The notes under the pieces were generated by a model. The model made no database searches. It saw only the letters and a list, made by a program, of their open reading frames with translations, and was not told the origin of the DNA. Shown one piece after another: positions 30,970-40,126 of a stretch of DNA of 64,000 nucleotides. Within the stretch, counting starts at the first letter, position 1. The number at the start of each line of letters is the position of its first letter. The position numbers and the translations under genes are program-made. The stretch is from CBDAPX01 sp965198725 (lineage in GTDB: Bacteria; Pseudomonadota; Alphaproteobacteria; Rhodobacterales; Rhodobacteraceae), in NCBI GenBank assembly GCA_965198725.1, contig CBDAPX010000002.1, positions 248,001 through 312,000 on the forward strand. The letters are read 5' to 3'.

Positions 30970-32436
30970 TCAGTCCCAGCAATCCCCGCGCGCACGGTAA
31001 AGGCGGATAACATCCCGCTCATACGCGCCCGGCGGTGGCGTCCATTCCGCAATCTCTACGATACCGTCGGCAATCGCACAGCTTGCCCGGCGGCCAACCT
31101 CTACCACCAAAACCTCTGGCGATTGGCCGTCAAAGGAATGCTCCTGTGCGTAATAATGGCTTGGTGCACCGTCGGATGGAATGGCGAAAATCTTTAGCTC
31201 TGTTCCTTTGGCATGATAGAACAGATCCGCCAGAATGTTGCGGTCGCTGGCGAGGATGGCGGGCAAAGCTTCGACCCGCGCCCGGGCCATGATCCGTTCG
31301 CTCATCTCTGTCCGGCCGACAAAACGGCGCATCAACAAGCGATCATTTTCGCCATAGGTCCATCCGGTGGCTTGCGTGAAGGCCGCCGGCACAAACGCCG
31401 TGATGGCGACATTCAGTGCCAGACCAATCCAAAAAGCGACCCGCGCCCGGTGCCAGAGCACCGGGATGGTCAACAGGATCGCGGCGAGGTAGGTCATCAC
31501 CGCCCAATTGGCGAATGCCTTGTTCAACAGGGCCTGACCACCAACGATGAGCAAAATAGGCAGAGACATCCAAACCAGCCAGCGGGGCTGCCAGTCGGGC
31601 TTGCGAAAGGCTCGCCAGATGGCCCAAAGGTATCCGCCAAAGAACACCGGCCCAAACACAAGGAACTGCGCGCCCAGAAAGGACCCTAGCTCATCAAAGT
31701 TCAGCGACAGTTTGCTGTTGGGGTCGTTGATCCAGTCCACGTTGTCGGCAGTATGCGACAGCGTGGTCAGGTCGTTTTGAAGGTTCCAGATGATGTTAGG
31801 TGACAGCACCAACAGGAACGCACACAAGGCGACGATCACGTCCCGAAGGCGCAATCGGGCAGCTGGCACAAAGAGCATACCAAGGGCCGCGCCGATTAAG
31901 AAGTAAATCGCCGCATATTTGGCCATCATTCCCAAACCCACCGAGATGCCCAAGGCAACCGCCCAACCCACAGAGGATCGCTGGGTCAGCTTGAGGTAGG
32001 CCAAAAGGCCAAAGGCAAAGAACGGCGCAAGGATGGTGTCGGTTGAGATCAGGAACGCGCCGGCGGCGGTGAACGGGCAGGTGACATAGACGACACCGCA
32101 AACCGCCGCGGCCAGCGGGTCGGTCACCTGACGGGCGGCAAAGGTCAGGATGATGGCCGTAAACCCATGAAATACGACCATGGGCAAGCGAATGATTTCG
32201 ATCGCGTCGCTGCCAAAGGCTTCATTGAACCCGCGCAGAACCCATCCGATCAACGGTGGCTTGGAATAATAGCCCCAATCAAGTTCCTGCCCCCAGAGCC
32301 AGTACTGGCTTTCATCCATGAAAAGATCTGCGGTGGAGAACCACAAAAGCACCGCCCGATAGAGCGTGACAATCGCAATGACACCAAGCCCAATGGCGAG
32401 CGGGTCAAACGTTCTGTGCGTTGCGCTTTTCGGCAT
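30970..32436 (-). CDS. Glycosyltransferase family 39 membrane protein
   Basis: This 488-aa polytopic protein has STADLFMDESQYWLWGQELD near residue 35 (the catalytic-loop acidic pair) and KPPLIGWVLRGFNEAFGSD, typical of PMT/ArnT-like transferases using polyprenyl-phosphate sugars. About 10-12 membrane helices are visible, with a C-terminal soluble part. It overlaps the upstream LpxB-N-domain gene by 32 bp, and with the GT2 gene forms a three-gene operon in which the GT2 would make the polyprenyl-P-sugar donor and this protein would use it. Confidence 0.88.
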   Translation of the reverse strand: MPKSATHRTFDPLAIGLGVIAIVTLYRAVLLWFSTADLFMDESQYWLWGQELDWGYYSKPPLIGWVLRGFNEAFGSDAIEIIRLPMVVFHGFTAIILTFAARQVTDPLAAAVCGVVYVTCPFTAAGAFLISTDTILAPFFAFGLLAYLKLTQRSSVGWAVALGISVGLGMMAKYAAIYFLIGAALGMLFVPAARLRLRDVIVALCAFLLVLSPNIIWNLQNDLTTLSHTADNVDWINDPNSKLSLNFDELGSFLGAQFLVFGPVFFGGYLWAIWRAFRKPDWQPRWLVWMSLPILLIVGGQALLNKAFANWAVMTYLAAILLTIPVLWHRARVAFWIGLALNVAITAFVPAAFTQATGWTYGENDRLLMRRFVGRTEMSERIMARARVEALPAILASDRNILADLFYHAKGTELKIFAIPSDGAPSHYYAQEHSFDGQSPEVLVVEVGRRASCAIADGIVEIAEWTPPPGAYERDVIRLYRARGDCWD

Positions 32437-32716
32437 AGATCAACCAAAGGTTCCGGGCATAGATCACCACGCCGGTGGATTGGCCCAGGATAAAAACCGG
32501 GTCTTTGCGGTAAATGGCATAGGCCAGCAGCGTGGTGCCTCCGACCATTGAGAGCCACCAGAATGCCTCTGGCACCACGGATTTCTTGGCTTTTTCAGAA
32601 GCCAGCCACTGAACGATGAACCGCGCCGAAAACAAAAGCTGTGCCACAAGTCCGACGCTGACCCAGATCAGTTCGGCGGTCGTGTCGACGTTAAAAAACT
32701 CAAGGATGGCTTGCAT
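32405..32716 (-). CDS. Lipid-A-disaccharide synthase N-terminal-domain membrane protein
   Basis: This 103-aa protein with three hydrophobic helices matches the stand-alone LpxB N-terminal domain family (PF07578). LLFSARFIVQWLASEKAKKS and GGTTLLAYAIYRKDPVFILG are its hallmarks. Such proteins occur next to GT2/GT39 pairs and may flip or chaperone polyprenyl-linked sugars, resembling small EmrE-like partners. It lies between the GT2 gene (7-bp gap) and the GT39 gene (overlap). Confidence 0.88.
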   Translation of the reverse strand: MQAILEFFNVDTTAELIWVSVGLVAQLLFSARFIVQWLASEKAKKSVVPEAFWWLSMVGGTTLLAYAIYRKDPVFILGQSTGVVIYARNLWLIYAEKRNAQNV

Positions 32717-32723
32717 GCCGGGC

Positions 32724-33464
32724 TTACTCCGATGCGGGCGGGGCCGCCGCCTCGGTCGCGCGCACGGTTTTGGCCCGGCGGATCAGCCACGCGACCCCAA
32801 TGAGGTCGTAAATCCCGACCAGGGCGCGCTGAAAGTTGGTGTATTTCGACTGACCGCCGCCACGTTCGCGGTGGCTGACATCGACATGGGCGACGGCATA
32901 GCCCTGACGCTTGAACAAAGCGGGCAGGTAGCGGTGCATGTGGTTGAAGAACGGCAATTCCAGAAACGCGTCGCGACGGAACGCTTTGAGACCGCAGCCT
33001 GTGTCGCGCGTATCGTCATCCAGCATCCATGCGCGCAGCCCGTTGGCGAATTTTGATCCCGACTTCTTGGCCCATGTGTCCTGACGGTCAACGCGCTGAC
33101 CTGCGACCAACCCGAGGTTGTCAGGGGCGTCCGCGGCATCGAAAGGGGCAATCAGGTTGGGGATTTCTGACGGCGGGTTTTGAAGATCACCATCCAACGT
33201 ACAGATAATCTCGCCTCGCGCGGCTTGGACCCCGCTGTGTACGGCAGCCGATTGTCCGCCTGCCGGGCTATGCTGTAACAACCGGATCCAAGGATGCTGT
33301 TGCTGTTCCTGCCGGATAAGTTCTGCGGTTTGGTCCTTTGATCCATCATCGACAAGGATCAATTCCTTGTCCGTGATATCCGCGCAGGCTTCGGCCACTT
33401 CGCGGACCAACGCGGCGACGTTTTCCTCTTCGTTGTGCATCGGTATGACGACGGACAATTTCAC
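32724..33464 (-). CDS. Glycosyltransferase family 2, polyprenyl-phosphate-sugar synthase-like
   Basis: This 246-aa GT-A enzyme starts MKLSVVIPMHNEEENVAALV and shows LILVDDGSKDQT, then TLDGDLQNPPSEIP (the DxD-type metal motif) and DTGCGLKAFRRD. It looks like the soluble dolichol-phosphate-mannose-synthase/ArnC class without long C-terminal helices. It is the first gene of an operon with the LpxB-N protein and GT39 and presumably makes their lipid-linked donor. Confidence 0.9.
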   Translation of the reverse strand: MKLSVVIPMHNEEENVAALVREVAEACADITDKELILVDDGSKDQTAELIRQEQQQHPWIRLLQHSPAGGQSAAVHSGVQAARGEIICTLDGDLQNPPSEIPNLIAPFDAADAPDNLGLVAGQRVDRQDTWAKKSGSKFANGLRAWMLDDDTRDTGCGLKAFRRDAFLELPFFNHMHRYLPALFKRQGYAVAHVDVSHRERGGGQSKYTNFQRALVGIYDLIGVAWLIRRAKTVRATEAAAPPASE

Positions 33465-33594
33465 TTGAACTTACCTGCTTTGTCGTGCGGTTCTTGGTTT
33501 TCGCCCCATATTGCCAAGGGTTTGCCCGGACCGCTCGCTGCGATTGCGCTGATTGTCCCGTGTCTTAGCAATATCGCACGCTCAGCGCCACCAG

Positions 33595-34749
33595 CTATGA
33601 TCCGGTCTGTTGCGGCGTTGCAGTCGTGCCATGCCCGGAGCGCCGTCGCAGCGATAAAGGACGTCCAGACATCCACGAAAATGCATAAGCCACGCAAAAA
33701 CCAATGGCACTGGGGACATATGTCAGCGGCCAGAGCTTGGGATCAGCCACGATCATGGGTGAGATCATTCCACGGAACAGTTCCAACCCGATCAACAAAA
33801 CAAAGGCAAAGGTAATCTGGGGCCAGAGCCCGAAGCGCGAGAACCCGCCCAGGAGAAGTGTCGAGAAACCGACCATGGCCACGGCAAGGCAGATCAGGGC
33901 CCAACCGTTGCGCTCATGCAGTTCTTGCACCAATTCGCCTTCAGTCCGATTGTTTGCGGCCGCCAATAACTCTGGTCGATTCCAGATCAGATCAGGCGTT
34001 GTCAGGCCGCGGATATCAGAGGTCTGGCGCACTTGGCGTTCCAGTAATTGGGTAATGTCGTAAGACAAGTCCGCAAAGCTGGTGGTTGAAAGCTGTTTGG
34101 TTTCGACATCAAGGCTTTGCGCCATCCCGTAGACCAATATCAGCTTTGCCTCTTCTCCACGCCGGACAAGGAACCCGCGCGACCCGGTGTATGTGACCTG
34201 CGTTCCGGGATTGCGGCGGTCCGACAAGAACACATCGTTCAGCGTGCTATCGGTATCAATCTCGCCGATGTAAAACGTAATCCCGTTTTGGATGTGCCGG
34301 AATTGGCCTTCGTTCAGCAAGACCGCTGCGGCGTCGATGGAAACTTCGGCCTCTCGTTGTTCTAACTGCAAAATAGACGCTGGTCGCAGAACATGCGTCA
34401 GGATCATCATCAAAAGGCCCGTGGTCAGGCCAAAAGCCAGCGCGCCCCGCGCAATGCGCCAAGGGGTACTGCCCGTGGCCAGCATCACGGTCAATTCGCT
34501 TTCCCGCGACAACCGATTGGTGACGTAAACGGCGGCCGCAAAAACAGCCATGGGCATGACCGTGCGGATCAGGGTGGGCAAAGACAACAGCGTGAATTCA
34601 AGGAACACAACTGCGGATTGCCCGCCGCTGATCAGCCGGTCAAACAAGCCTACGGCGCTATTGATCCACAACACGCCGACAAGTACGAGGCTGAAAAAGC
34701 CAAAAACCAACAGCAGTTGGGAGAGGAAGTATCGGTCGAAACGGGACAC
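33595..34749 (-). CDS. lptF: LPS export ABC transporter permease LptF
   Basis: This 384-aa protein begins at GTG 34749 (SRFDRYFLSQLLLVFGFFSL) and has the LptF/LptG layout: three N-terminal helices, a periplasmic beta-jellyroll (about residues 120-260, GQFRHIQNGITFYIGEID), and three C-terminal helices. It would form the LptB2FG permease extracting lipopolysaccharide from the inner membrane. In relatives lptG normally follows directly; here the next gene is the GT2 at 33464 and no lptG is in the window. The 130 bp between them hold no gene. Confidence 0.88.
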   Translation of the reverse strand: MSRFDRYFLSQLLLVFGFFSLVLVGVLWINSAVGLFDRLISGGQSAVVFLEFTLLSLPTLIRTVMPMAVFAAAVYVTNRLSRESELTVMLATGSTPWRIARGALAFGLTTGLLMMILTHVLRPASILQLEQREAEVSIDAAAVLLNEGQFRHIQNGITFYIGEIDTDSTLNDVFLSDRRNPGTQVTYTGSRGFLVRRGEEAKLILVYGMAQSLDVETKQLSTTSFADLSYDITQLLERQVRQTSDIRGLTTPDLIWNRPELLAAANNRTEGELVQELHERNGWALICLAVAMVGFSTLLLGGFSRFGLWPQITFAFVLLIGLELFRGMISPMIVADPKLWPLTYVPSAIGFCVAYAFSWMSGRPLSLRRRSGHGTTATPQQTGS

Positions 34750-34993
34750 GCGACGCTCTGTCTTTCGGCATGGGTTGATACATAACTTATGGCAATTGAT
34801 CACCCGCTGAAACCGGCAAATTGTGCGGGCGCACGCTCGCACTCTCCAAACACGCTGGTGTTGGACGTTTTCCCGCCGACGTGAAGCGATGTGCGCGCGC
34901 AAAGGCTTGCCGGGGCAAGACATCCCTCATAGGGTCTAACGAGCCGAAATAATTCGGGCCAAAGAGCTCATCGGATAGCTAAGGGAGAGTACT

Positions 34994-35563
34994 ATGAAAG
35001 CCATTTTTGCAGCTTCGATTGCTGCGTTGAGCATGGTTGCCGGCGCGGCGATGGCTGAGGTCCTTCAATTGACACCCGCCAGCCCACAGCCCAGCGGATT
35101 GAAGAGCGGCTTATCAGTCGTCTATTCGTATCCTGCGGACGTCAAATCGTTGGATGACGCGCGTCGAACGTTGAAACGCAACAAACAGCCGGGGCCTGCA
35201 TTGGCCGGGTTGGATTATCGCGATACCAACGAGGGTGACCAGACGTTGACATCGAAAAAAGCCAATCATGTTGTGGCCAGCATCAAGGGCTACATCAAGT
35301 TTGACGCGCCCGGTGTCTATACCATCGACTTTCTGACAAATGATGGGCTGGACGCACGCATCTCGGGCCAGCGCGTTGGGTATTTTGACGGTCGCCAAAC
35401 CTGTCAGGAAACCTTTGCCACCGAGGTCAATGTGCCATCTGCCGGCTGGTACGACATCGACGTGTTGTACTTTCAACGGTTGGGAACATCTTGCCTGCAT
35501 ATGCGTTGGGGCAAGAGTGGCTCGAACGTGATCTGGGTCCCGAACGCCGCGTTCGGTTATTGA
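34994..35563 (+). CDS. Exported PA14-like domain protein
   Basis: This 189-aa protein has a clear signal peptide (MKAIFAASIAALSMVAGAAM, cleavage near AMA-E). The mature part resembles a PA14 beta-barrel: IKGYIKFDAPGVYTIDFLTN, then DGLDARISGQRVGYFDGR and AGWYDIDVLYFQRLGTSCLH, with two Cys that may form a disulphide. PA14 domains bind carbohydrates or act in adhesion. AAGGGAGAG precedes ATG 34994. It stands alone, divergent from lptF. The partner is unknown. Confidence 0.75.
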   Translation: MKAIFAASIAALSMVAGAAMAEVLQLTPASPQPSGLKSGLSVVYSYPADVKSLDDARRTLKRNKQPGPALAGLDYRDTNEGDQTLTSKKANHVVASIKGYIKFDAPGVYTIDFLTNDGLDARISGQRVGYFDGRQTCQETFATEVNVPSAGWYDIDVLYFQRLGTSCLHMRWGKSGSNVIWVPNAAFGY

Positions 35564-35648
35564 CACCACGCAGAAAAACAACAACGCGCCAATCGCCCTC
35601 TGGAAGGGCGTTTGGTGGCGCAGGGCCAAATTTGTCTTATTCGGAAGA

Positions 35649-35723
<75 letters not shown>

Positions 35724-35881
35724 GCCGTGCGCGGCTGATTAGACGCAATTCAAACGCGGCGCAAGCATCTTTTGTTCGGCGAACGCGCGTTTTTTCGTGA
35801 CGTCGGATGTCCGGTTTTGGCGCGTTGTCCACGGGATGTTCTGGTGGACCCTTGGCCCTTGCTGCGATAGAGATATGGGCC

Positions 35882-36040
35882 ATGACGAGCAGTTCCCAGA
35901 AACCAAAAACAGCAAAACAGGGCGATGATCGGGAAGACCGGTTAAAAGCGGCGTTGAAGGCCAATCTTGCGCGCCGCAAAGCGCAGTCCAAGGCGCGTTC
36001 TGGGCAAACAGAAAAAAATTTAGATAAGACCGAGGATTAA
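35882..36040 (+). CDS. Small conserved basic protein upstream of murA
   Basis: This 52-aa, highly charged protein starts at ATG 35882 and includes DDREDRLKAALKANLARRKA, a helix-forming Lys/Arg/Ala motif commonly seen just upstream of murA in Rhodobacterales. It ends 6 bp before murA, so it is probably co-transcribed. Function is unknown; nucleic-acid or membrane-surface binding is possible from the charge only. Confidence 0.7.
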   Translation: MTSSSQKPKTAKQGDDREDRLKAALKANLARRKAQSKARSGQTEKNLDKTED

Positions 36041-36046
36041 GAGCAG

Positions 36047-37315
36047 ATGGATTCGATTGTTGTGACCGGAAACGGTGCTTTGAACGGGCAAATCCCGATT
36101 GCGGGGGCCAAGAATGCTTGTTTGACGCTGATGCCAGCAACGTTGCTGAGCGATGAGCCCCTGACGTTGACCAACGCACCGCGACTCAGTGATATCCGGA
36201 CGATGAGCACCTTGCTCCAATCGCTGGGCGCAGAGGTCAGCACGTTGCAGGATGGCAAGGTCCTGGCCTTGTCCAGCTATGAAATCAGCAATCACACGGC
36301 GCATTACGACATCGTGCGCAAGATGCGGGCGTCGATCCTTGTGCTTGGTCCGATGCTGGCGCGGGATGGACACGCGGTTGTCTCGTTGCCCGGTGGTTGC
36401 GCCATTGGTGCACGCCCCGTTGACCTGCACTTGCAGGCGCTCGAGGCAATGGGCGCAGAGATGGAATTGAAAGACGGTTATGTGCACGCCTCTGCCCCGG
36501 GTGGGTTGAAAGGTGGGGTTGTCGAGTTTCCGCTGGTGTCTGTTGGCGCGACCGAAAACGCGCTGATGGCGGCGACATTGGCCAAGGGAACAACCGTTCT
36601 GAAGAACGCCGCGCGTGAGCCAGAGATTGTGGACCTGGCCGAGTGTTTGAAAAAGATGGGGGCCCATATCGACGGGGCAGGGACCAGCACGATCACCATC
36701 GAAGGCGTGGATCGGTTGCATGGGGCCACGCACCCTGTTGTTGCGGATCGGATTGAGCTGGGCACCTATATGCTGGCCCCGGCAATCTGCGGCGGCGAGG
36801 TTGAGCTTTTGGGCGGGCGCATGGATTTGGTCGAAGCTTTCTGTGCAAAGTTGGACGAAGCGGGGATCTCCGTGCGCGAAACGCAAAACGGTCTGAGCGT
36901 TGGCCGCAATGGCAACGGCGTGCGCGCCGTCAATGTCGCGACAGAGCCGTTCCCCGGGTTCCCAACCGACCTGCAAGCGCAGATGATGGCGCTTTTGTGT
37001 ACGGCTGAAGGCACCAGCGTTCTGGAAGAAAAGATCTTTGAAAACCGGTTCATGCACGCGCCTGAACTGATGCGCATGGGGGCACAGATCGATGTGTCCG
37101 GTGGCACCGCCACCGTCACAGGCGTTCCGCAGCTGAAAGGCGCACCGGTGATGGCAACAGACCTGCGGGCCTCTGTGTCGCTGATCCTCACCGGTTTGGC
37201 GGCCGATGGCGACACAACGGTCAGCCGGGTTTACCATCTGGACCGCGGGTATGAACACGTCGAAGACAAACTGCGCGCTGTGGGTGCCAAAATTGAGAGA
37301 GTCCAAGGATCGTGA
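36047..37315 (+). CDS. murA: UDP-N-acetylglucosamine 1-carboxyvinyltransferase
   Basis: MurA transfers enolpyruvate from PEP to UDP-GlcNAc, the first committed step of peptidoglycan synthesis. At 422 aa it is full length. GAKNACLTLMPATLL (residues 19-33) and the loop LPGGCAIGARPVDLHL contain the catalytic Cys that fosfomycin modifies. The C-terminus YHLDRGYEHVEDKLRAVGA is conserved. It is coupled to the DUF2948 gene by a 4-bp overlap (GTGA). Confidence 0.98.
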   Translation: MDSIVVTGNGALNGQIPIAGAKNACLTLMPATLLSDEPLTLTNAPRLSDIRTMSTLLQSLGAEVSTLQDGKVLALSSYEISNHTAHYDIVRKMRASILVLGPMLARDGHAVVSLPGGCAIGARPVDLHLQALEAMGAEMELKDGYVHASAPGGLKGGVVEFPLVSVGATENALMAATLAKGTTVLKNAAREPEIVDLAECLKKMGAHIDGAGTSTITIEGVDRLHGATHPVVADRIELGTYMLAPAICGGEVELLGGRMDLVEAFCAKLDEAGISVRETQNGLSVGRNGNGVRAVNVATEPFPGFPTDLQAQMMALLCTAEGTSVLEEKIFENRFMHAPELMRMGAQIDVSGGTATVTGVPQLKGAPVMATDLRASVSLILTGLAADGDTTVSRVYHLDRGYEHVEDKLRAVGAKIERVQGS

Positions 37316-37791
37316 CAGGCGACGCCACCTTTGAAGACGGTCGCGAAGCCCCGTTGAATATCGGGGCGCTCGATGCGGAAGACCTGCAAGTCATATCCTC
37401 TTTGGTTCAGGACGCCGTTTTTCCGATGACGGAAATGCGTTGGCGGGCCAAAAACCGCCAGATGGCCTTTCTGATCAACCGCTTTCGCTGGGAAGACCGC
37501 GACGCCGCAGAAAAACGTGGGCGTGGGTACGAACGGGTGCAGTCCTTGTTCGTGATCGACAATGTGCTGAGCGTGGCCAGCCAAGGGATCGACCGCGCCG
37601 AAAAGGACATGGTCTTGTCGGTCATGGCTGTCGATTTTGAGCCGGGCGAAGACGGTGCCGGGCATATCACAATGACACTGGCCGGCGATGGCGCCATCCG
37701 AATGGCGGTCGAGGCCATCGAACTGCGTTTGCGCGATGTAACACGCCCTTATCTGGCCCCTTCGAACGCGGCCCCATTCCATCCGGAATGA
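37312..37791 (+). CDS. DUF2948 family protein
   Basis: This 159-aa protein starts at GTG 37312 inside the murA stop. LDAEDLQVISSLVQDAVFPM, RWRAKNRQMAFLINRFRWED and ERVQSLFVIDNVLSV match the DUF2948 family found downstream of murA in alphaproteobacteria. The function is unknown. It overlaps the following GNAT gene by 4 bp, suggesting a coupled murA-DUF2948-GNAT transcript. Confidence 0.85.
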   Translation: MTGDATFEDGREAPLNIGALDAEDLQVISSLVQDAVFPMTEMRWRAKNRQMAFLINRFRWEDRDAAEKRGRGYERVQSLFVIDNVLSVASQGIDRAEKDMVLSVMAVDFEPGEDGAGHITMTLAGDGAIRMAVEAIELRLRDVTRPYLAPSNAAPFHPE

Positions 37792-38282
37792 TCCGGCAAC
37801 TGACGCCTGACGACCTTGCCGCGTTCAGACGGGTTTGGCTGGACGGGCTGACACGTTTCCCATCCGCCTTTCTGCTGACCCCGGAAGAAGCCGCTGATAT
37901 CACCGACGATCAGCTCTTGGCCGGAATAGAGGCCGGTCAATATTGGGGCGGCTTTTTGAACGGCTCGCTGGCCGCGATCGCGGCTTTTCGGCGCGGCACA
38001 CGCGCCCGCGCGCGCCACAGTGCAGAGTTTGGCCCACTTTACGTCCTGCCCGCTGCCCAAGGACGAGGTCTGGCCCGGGATTTGATCGAAAACGTTGCGA
38101 GCCACGCCCGCGCGGACGGTGTTTTGCAAATGGAACTGGCCGTCGAAGCGGGAAACGCCGCTGCCATTGCGCTCTACCGCTCTTGCGGCTTTGAGGACAT
38201 CGGGCGACGACCCCGGGCCGTGATCCTTGACGGACAACCGATGGACGACCTGCTGATGCTGAGGATGCTGGACGCGGGTTGA
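37788..38282 (+). CDS. GNAT-family N-acetyltransferase
   Basis: This 164-aa protein has the acetyl-CoA-binding region FGPLYVLPAAQGRGLARDLI (R/Q-x-x-G-x-G/A motif, near residue 90) and the late strand VEAGNAAAIALYRSCGFED typical of GNATs. It overlaps the DUF2948 gene. The acceptor is unknown. Confidence 0.88.
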   Translation: MIRQLTPDDLAAFRRVWLDGLTRFPSAFLLTPEEAADITDDQLLAGIEAGQYWGGFLNGSLAAIAAFRRGTRARARHSAEFGPLYVLPAAQGRGLARDLIENVASHARADGVLQMELAVEAGNAAAIALYRSCGFEDIGRRPRAVILDGQPMDDLLMLRMLDAG

Positions 38283-38333
38283 ACGCATTCAGTGTGCAGT
38301 CTATTCAGCGCAAGCCTTTTTGGAGAAACCGCG

Positions 38334-39635
38334 ATGCCCGTCTTTCTGGACACCACAGATCCCGCGTTCGAAACTGCATTTGCCGCCTTGTTGGGCGCCA
38401 AGCGGGAAGACAGCCCGGATGTGGATGCGGTTGTGGCCGATATCATTGCTGATGTGCGTGCGCGTGGCGATGCGGCTGTGCTGGAACTGACTGAACTCTT
38501 TGACCGTTTGGCCCTGACGGCTGATCAAATGCGGTTTTCGACAGATGACATTGACCGGATCGTCACGGATGTCAGCGCAGAGGACCGCACGGCCCTGGAA
38601 CTCGCGGCGACGCGCATCCGCGCCTATCACGAACGTCAGATGCCGGAGGATGCCCAGTGGGATGACGCCACCGGTGCCACATTGGGCTGGCGCTGGACGC
38701 CGGTTTCGGCGGCGGGGCTTTATGTACCGGGTGGTTTGGCCAGCTATCCCTCCTCTGTGCTCATGAATGCCATTCCGGCCAAAGTCGCTGGGGTCGACCG
38801 TCTGGCGATCACCGTGCCGACACCGGATGGTGTGGTGAACCCACTGGTCCTGCTGGCCGCTCAAATTGCGGGCGTGGATGAGATTTACCGGATCGGCGGG
38901 GCCCAGGCCGTTGCGGCCCTGGCTTATGGCACAGACACCATGGCCCCGGTTGACAAGATCACGGGGCCCGGCAACGCCTTTGTGGCGGCGGCCAAACGGC
39001 GGGTCTTTGGCAAGGTCGGGATCGACATGATCGCCGGTCCGTCCGAAATCCTTGTCATCGCGGACGCGGATAATGATCCAGACTGGATCGCGCTCGATCT
39101 CTTAAGCCAGGCCGAACATGACGAAAGCGCGCAATCGATCCTTATCACGGATGATACCGCCTTTGGCCAATCGGTTGCAGCGGCGGTCGACCGGCGACTG
39201 CAAACCTTGGAACGACGCGAAATTGCCGGGCCAAGCTGGCGCGACTTTGGCGCGGTGATCACTGTGCGTGACCTGCAAGAGGCCGCCACCCTGTCCAATC
39301 GCATTGCGCCCGAACATCTTGAGCTGTGCGTTGCCGACCCGGACGCGCTGAGCGCGCTCTGCACCCATGCCGGTGCGATTTTCCTTGGCCAATGGACCCC
39401 GGAGGCCATCGGCGACTATGTCGGAGGGCCAAACCATGTTTTGCCCACTGCGCGATCAGCCCGGTTCAGCTCTGGCCTGTCGGTCATGGATTTTTTGAAG
39501 CGCACCACGCTTGCGCGGATGACACCAGAGAGCCTTCGTGCTATCGGCCCCTCGGCGGAACGCTTGGCGCAGTCAGAAAGTCTGGAAGCGCATGGGCTTT
39601 CCGTCCGAGCCCGCTTGGATCAGTTGAACAGGTAA
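38334..39635 (+). CDS. hisD: Histidinol dehydrogenase
   Basis: HisD catalyses the last two oxidations of histidine synthesis using NAD and zinc. The start is ATG 38334 (MPVFLDTTDPAFETAF), giving 433 aa, the usual length. Key parts are GAQAVAALAYGTDTM, GPGNAFVAAAKR, the zinc ligands in LLSQAEHDESAQSIL, the catalytic Glu-His in NRIAPEHLELCV, and VGGPNHVLPT. UPF0262 follows 6 bp later, the order seen across alphaproteobacteria. Confidence 0.98.
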   Translation: MPVFLDTTDPAFETAFAALLGAKREDSPDVDAVVADIIADVRARGDAAVLELTELFDRLALTADQMRFSTDDIDRIVTDVSAEDRTALELAATRIRAYHERQMPEDAQWDDATGATLGWRWTPVSAAGLYVPGGLASYPSSVLMNAIPAKVAGVDRLAITVPTPDGVVNPLVLLAAQIAGVDEIYRIGGAQAVAALAYGTDTMAPVDKITGPGNAFVAAAKRRVFGKVGIDMIAGPSEILVIADADNDPDWIALDLLSQAEHDESAQSILITDDTAFGQSVAAAVDRRLQTLERREIAGPSWRDFGAVITVRDLQEAATLSNRIAPEHLELCVADPDALSALCTHAGAIFLGQWTPEAIGDYVGGPNHVLPTARSARFSSGLSVMDFLKRTTLARMTPESLRAIGPSAERLAQSESLEAHGLSVRARLDQLNR

Positions 39636-39641
39636 TCGCCC

Positions 39642-40121
39642 ATGTCGCGTATCTTTGATATCGCCCTCGATGATGCAGGGCTGCCACCGCCCACGCCCGA
39701 GATCGAACAAGAGCGTAAGGTTGCGATTTTTGATCTGCTGGAAGACAACAGCTTTGCGTTGCCGGCCCGCGATGGCCGTCCGGTGCCGGACGGACCTTAT
39801 CGGCTGAAGCTGGCGATCCGGGAAAAACGGCTGGTCTTTGACGTGGAAACCGAAACGGCCGAAAAAGCCGGAGAGTTTCACCTGTCGCTCGGCCCCTTCC
39901 GGCAGGTTGTGAAGGACTACTTTCAGATCTGCGAAAGCTACTTTGAAGCGGTCAAAACGCTCCCGCCCAGCCAGATCGAAACGATCGATATGGCGCGCCG
40001 GGGCATCCACAACGAAGGCAGCCGGGTTCTCCAAGAGCGTTTGGATGGCAAGGTCGAAGTGGATAGCGAAACCGCCCGTCGCCTCTTCACGCTCATCTGC
40101 GTGCTGCATTTCGGGGGCTGA
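39642..40121 (+). CDS. UPF0262 family protein
   Basis: This 159-aa protein starts MSRIFDIALDDAGLPPPTPE and contains RLKLAIREKRLVFDVETE and IDMARRGIHNEGSRVLQERL, hallmarks of UPF0262. No function has been assigned to the family. It sits between hisD and a phosphatase with gaps of 6 and 5 bp, so it is in one transcript. Confidence 0.92.
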   Translation: MSRIFDIALDDAGLPPPTPEIEQERKVAIFDLLEDNSFALPARDGRPVPDGPYRLKLAIREKRLVFDVETETAEKAGEFHLSLGPFRQVVKDYFQICESYFEAVKTLPPSQIETIDMARRGIHNEGSRVLQERLDGKVEVDSETARRLFTLICVLHFGG

Positions 40122-40126
40122 GGCGC

